Assembly: GCF_958979055.1 (NCBI RefSeq)
Contig: NC_084887.1
Coordinates: forward strand, 27,395,544 to 27,459,543
Direction: 5' to 3'
Length of the DNA: 64,000 bases
Origin: Alnus glutinosa
Taxonomy: Eukaryota > Streptophyta > Magnoliopsida > Fagales > Betulaceae
Shown piece by piece: positions 59,426 to 64,000 of this stretch. Positions within the stretch are counted from its first letter, which is position 1, and the number at the start of each line of letters is the position of its first letter. The notes below the pieces were generated by a model. That model saw only the letters and a program-made list of their open reading frames with translations. It did not search any database and had not been told where the DNA came from. A program made the translations under genes and the position numbers.

Positions 59426-61732
59426 GAGTGGTATATAAGTAGATTACTCTTTAATAAAATTTGGGTTGATGAAGCCTATGACGCTAGTTTGGATTGTCAA
59501 GGATTATTATTAAAAGAACAAGTGGTAACTTTTGTGGTCTGTATTTGTCGGTTTACAGCTTAAAATTGTCCTATATATGATCTATAATCTATTACTCTGT
59601 GATCTTGTTCCTTGTTTTTTTTTTAATGCGGTTTATTTATTTATCTATCTCCCAATTTCTTAAATTTCTGATGATGTTAATGAATGTTATGATTCTATAA
59701 TTGAATCAGTTTGATAAGTTCCTCCTGGTATAATTTTGTAGTTGATTTGATCTCCAATTTCAAATTTGCTATTTTCCTCCTTGATCGTGATAATCGCTTT
59801 CTATGTTAAGACTATGATCATATAACTTTGATGTTTTACTTTTTCTTCCGGATGTTGAGCTATTTTTGCCTACATGTTCCATGTTTCCGGATTGCAAATA
59901 TACAAGTTCTTGTGCCTGCCGAAATTTGTGAACCACCCACTCTAATCTTGCATTATTACCTCCGATATCGATTATTTTCTCTCAGTCCTAGGCCAGGGAA
60001 GCTGTTTTTTTAGATTTAACAATTATCTTTTCCAAAACTTATGCGCCCATTAATTACTTTTGCTTTTGAAACATAAGCTTTTCAAGAAGCTTTGACAGTA
60101 GATATGATTGTTGGCGAAATCGTTTAAAGTTTTAAACCATATTGTTTAACTGACAAAAGACAGCCTTTAGGCTCAATTAATGAGTCATGGAACAAAAATT
60201 ATGGTTTCAACATTACATAGCACCTTTTATAATCTATCCATGTGATAGACTCCATTTGTTTCTCTTAATGAGATAACAGACCTACTTAATCCGATAGTTG
60301 AGAGTATTTCTTCTATACGCCAGGAGTCATTGGGTAAAACTCAAAAAGTAATAAGTACCTGGACATGGACTTGGAAAACTCTTTTCTTTTTCTTTCCTTT
60401 ACAAATGTTACCTGACTTCAATACACCAGATGTACCTTATTGCTCTTCCAGTGTGTAGATAAAACACAATGGAATGTTCTGGATGGAACACCATAGAACA
60501 TGCATACTGCTTTCTTAAGGAGATAGAATTTTATAAACTTTTGATTTAACCATCTCTAATTCAACTTACCAACTTTATACATACAGAACATACATATATA
60601 TGCATGCATAGAATTAGTCTGTATGCATGCATAGAATTAGTTTGTGTTCAGGATCAGTGGTAATTTGTGGGTTATGTTTGTTGAATAAGTGTCTCAATTT
60701 TATTTTTTATTTTTGGTTTTGACTAGGGTACTTAGTGGTCTTTTAGGGTTGCCTGATCCTACCATAATAGGTTGGGTTCATGGGACAATTAAGAGTTGTG
60801 GTGGGTTGGTAGGAGGGAAGGGATGGCTGTAGATCAGAGCCTTTCTGAGCTTGTTGTGTTTTATTTGTGACCATCGTGTAGTGGTTGGGAGGGGGAGACT
60901 TCATGGCTGAGAAAAATTTCAGGAGCCTCATCAAGTGATTTAGTTAGATGGTATGGTATATGGTTTAATGGACTGCTATTCAAGAAACAGCTGCAATAAT
61001 AATGTTGTGGCAGTAAGGTCAATTTTTGTGCATGTTTAGTTCCTCCAAGGATTAGGTATTAGAATTTGTAGTATACCTATGGGTATTGCGAGGATGTGGC
61101 AGTAATTAAATAGGAACGAAAAAGAAAAAATGTTGTGTGTGTTGCCATTCCTTTTGTAGAAGTTTCAAGGTTTGGAGATCAATGACCTCTTGTGTTTAAC
61201 TTTGATCTGATCCCCAAAACTTAATCGAGGGAGGGTAGGAGAGGGGATCATTTGGTATAGACAATTTATGTGATCTGAGTTGGTTGACTCTATTCAGTTG
61301 GTACTTGCTGTAAACATTGAATCACTGTTGTTAAGTATGGTGTTAATGAGCAAAATTGATGAATTCCCTCGCTTGTGGGCAAAGGAAGTGGAATGGTCCT
61401 ACCTACTTTTGTTAAGTATGGTGTAAATGTTGAGCTCTAATGAGCAAAATTTACGAATTCCCTCTCTACGGGCAAAGGAAGTGGAATGGTCCTGCCTACC
61501 AGTGAGGTGAGTCACTCTAAGAAATGGGAATGATCACTAGCTGCTGGGGAAGGTTAAACCATACAAGATTTGAATTTGGAATGTAGGATATGAAAGGGAA
61601 GTTTTGAGAGACGAATCTGTTTATTGGTAACATAATACCCAACATGTTTATGTTTTGATGATTTTGATTTTATGATAGTATAACTCAATCGGGAGAAAGT
61701 TTGAGATAAGTTTGATCTCAAGTCTTTTTAGT
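59426..61732. repeat. Non-coding region; first half of a diverged direct duplication
   Basis: Segments at about 59713-59783 and 60220-60870 (GATAAGTTCCTCCTGGT, CCATGTGATAGACTCCAT, AGAGTTGTGGTGGGTT, GATCAGAGCCTTTCTGAGCT) recur in the same order at 61733-61800 and 61895-62460. A shorter direct repeat (GGGCAAAGGAAGTGGAATGG, about 95-base period) lies at 61320-61500. No open frame is conserved between copies, so it is probably duplicated intergenic sequence. Confidence 0.65.
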
Positions 61733-62470
61733 GATAAGTTCCTCCTGGTTTAACTTTGTCGTAGATTGGACGTCCAATTTCAATTTGCTATTTTCCTCTA
61801 TAAGGAGTAGCATTTTTTATGCCGTTCAATGTAAAAAAATGCATGAATGCACATAATTTGAAAATTTACAATTTATTTGAAATTATAATGGATCGTAATC
61901 CCTCTTTATAATCTGTCCATGTGATAGACTCCATCAGTTTCTCTTTATGATGATATCTGAACTATTTAACTCAATGGTTAGATTATTGGTTTTATCCGAC
62001 AGGAGTGATTCGAATAGTAGGTAAAAAACCCAAGTACTAAGTACTATGGCATGAACTTGGAAACCTCATATTTTTCGTTAGAAATGTTGCCTGACTTCAC
62101 CACCAGACTTACCTTATAGCCCTTACAGTGTGTAGATAGAACACAATGGAAGTGAGTGGATGGAACACTGTAGATCTTTCGTATTTCTTTCTGAAAGAGA
62201 GAATTTAATAAACTTTTGATTCAACCATCTGCAATTAAACTTGCCAACTCTATACATACAGAACACACATATATGTTAGGTTTGTTGAGTAAGTGAATTA
62301 AATGATTATTTTTTCTGTTGTTTTTTGAATAGTGCACTTAGTGATCTATTAGGGTTACCCGATCTTACCATTAGGTTGGGTTTGGGAGACAACTAAGAGT
62401 TGTGGTGGGTTTGGGGAGGAGGGAGGGATGGCTGTGGAGATCAGAGCCTTTCTGAGCTAATTTTCTTTTC
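61733..62470. repeat. Second half of the diverged direct duplication
   Basis: Partner of 59713-60870 with many substitutions and indels. The internal stretch TAACTCAATGGTTAGA followed by GTGATTCGAATAG (about 61955-62015) faintly resembles tRNA-like A and B boxes, so a SINE may be part of it. Confidence 0.6.
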
Positions 62471-62706
62471 TTTTTGGTGAAAACAATGGGGAGCGTTGTG
62501 CTTTAGAATAAAGGTTTGGGATTTCACTTCTGCTTTGAGAATGGCTTGAAGCCTTGAACAAATTCTTAAAGTCCTTCAACTAATGAATTGAAAGTGGGGA
62601 ATGATTAAGGATGAAAGTGAAGGTTTGAGAGATTTTTATTTTTATTTATTTATTAGATCTTGAGAGACTTGATCGTTGTTGCAGTACTTTGATGGGTGCG
62701 ATTTAT

Positions 62707-62745
<39 letters not shown>

Positions 62746-63088
62746 CTCTCGAACTCTTTCTCTCGAACTCTTTCCCCCCTAGGAGGGAACTACCCTGATC
62801 ATCGCAGCATGATCCAATTGGGATTATACACCATTTTTAGGGTATTCTATAGATTTATTTTATTTTTTAAATCCTAATAATTGTTTTTGTGAAAATCAGA
62901 AATAGAGCAAAGAGGAACACTATAAGAACGAAAATTTAACTGGGTGAGTAATGCCATTCCCACTTTCCTTTACAGTTTTCAAATTAAATTTATTTATATG
63001 AAATGGTAAATATTCTGTGATATTAAGTAATTATTATTTTATTACTTATCATATTTATTAACATTCATCACTTGGAAGTGATAAATAA

Positions 63089-63124
<36 letters not shown>

Positions 63125-64000
63125 TTATTTTTTTTTAAAAAGTGATTTCTTTTCTCACCACCAATTCATCCCCAGACATATTCCTCTCGTTCAATCATGG
63201 TATCAAGTAAATTAAAACTTATTCATAAATCTAATTTGTGAGATCGAAAAGTCTTTTCCGCCGGCAACTTTTACCCACATAGTGAACCTTTCATCTACAT
63301 CTTTAGATACACTAAATTTAAATTATGACCATAAAATTAATATTACCAATTACATTTAAAACGAAGAGAATCCTATTCGAGAAGCACATGAGGGAAGAAG
63401 CAAAGCTTCAATGCTCCCCAAGATAACAAAGGCATCGTTATGGTGGAGGGAGGGTAAAAAGCTTCCAATGCAAAGCCGCCTTTCATTCCCTTCACCAACC
63501 CAAGCTTAAGTAATTAGAGATCCTGATCTGACAATCAACACGTTCTTTTTTGGGGTGCACCACCTTCACAACATAAATATTCATTTTCTTTTCAGAAATA
63601 TAATAATAATGAACATACCAAATTCATGTGATCATTTTCAGTCCTTTTCCTTGATGGGCTAACTAAATGAGGGATTTAAACTTGGAAGTTTATTAGCAGA
63701 AATAGTGTATAGCTACTTATTTATTGCATTTCATCAACCAGAACTTAAACGATTCAGATGACATGGTTTTATCTAATTACCAGAGCCAGGAACAAAAGAA
63801 CAAAAAGATGGGAGGGATAAACAACAATATATTGGAAACTTTCATATTGAAATAACTTGCAAAGCATCTTCTAATCTGTCATTGCACTTTTCTTTTCCTA
63901 TTACGGTAGACAAAAATCAAACCTGCCTGAAACTTGATTTCCCACATATTTCAGGCAAGCAGCATGTCAACAACTGAAGATTTTTTTATTTTTTTATTTT
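62471..64000. other. AT-rich intergenic end of window
   Basis: It contains (AT)n at about 62712-62742, repeated TTTCTCTCGAACTCT at about 62744-62772 and (TTA)n at about 63095-63124. No gene is recognised up to the window end. Confidence 0.5.

Overview
The window is nuclear DNA from a flowering plant, most likely a eudicot. It holds intron-bearing plant genes (40S ribosomal protein uS7/RPS5, an LRAT/NC-domain protein, cellulose synthase exons), telo-box and site II promoter motifs, and many AT-rich intergenic stretches packed with MITEs, hAT, Mutator, CACTA and LINE pieces and LTR remnants. I cannot name the species.

Layout. 0-9 kb, copy A of a local segmental duplication: a peroxisomal acyl-activating enzyme gene (AAE-1, minus), a 1.36-kb CACTA element that carries a piece of the splicing factor SF3B1, two twin MITEs and one hAT. 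9-13.4 kb: a decayed leucine-rich-repeat-type receptor kinase domain. 13.9-18.4 kb: LTR-element fossils. 18.4-21.2 kb, copy B: a second acyl-activating enzyme gene (AAE-2, minus), almost identical to AAE-1. 21.2-24.4 kb: transposon and LTR debris. 24.4-28.3 kb, copy C: an AAE stub joined to the distal part of the duplicated block. 29.5-30.5 kb: a broken pararetrovirus-like fossil. 31.1-33.1 kb: intact RPS5 in four exons. 33.5-35.9 kb: three terminal-inverted-repeat elements. 36.2-40.57 kb: a large element with arms of about 0.75-0.95 kb in inverted orientation, enclosing a CesA6-like gene piece and carrying short tandem repeats that encode a pentatricopeptide-repeat fragment. 44.9-46.6 kb: a third, more diverged AAE gene. 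48.0-50.6 kb: a two-exon gene for a 66-residue membrane protein. 52.2-56.3 kb: a two-exon LRAT/NC-domain gene with a LINE in its intron. 58.8-59.4 kb: a single-exon plant membrane protein. 59.7-62.5 kb: a diverged non-coding duplication.

The window reads as a young AAE gene cluster reshaped by unequal exchange, gene conversion and transposons. AAE-1 and AAE-2 share a central tract of about 1,017 bases with no difference, flanked by sequence differing at about 3%. AAE-2 has lost the 5' flank seen upstream of AAE-1, and copy C retains only an AAE C-terminal stub. Several elements have exact target-site duplications and matching empty sites in a sister copy, so their insertions can be ordered relative to the duplication.

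The best candidates for something undescribed are two DNA-transposon-like elements that have captured host gene pieces: CACTA with SF3B1, and the long-inverted-repeat element with CesA6 and PPR pieces. All identifications are from reading the sequence and from memory of the families; no database was searched.
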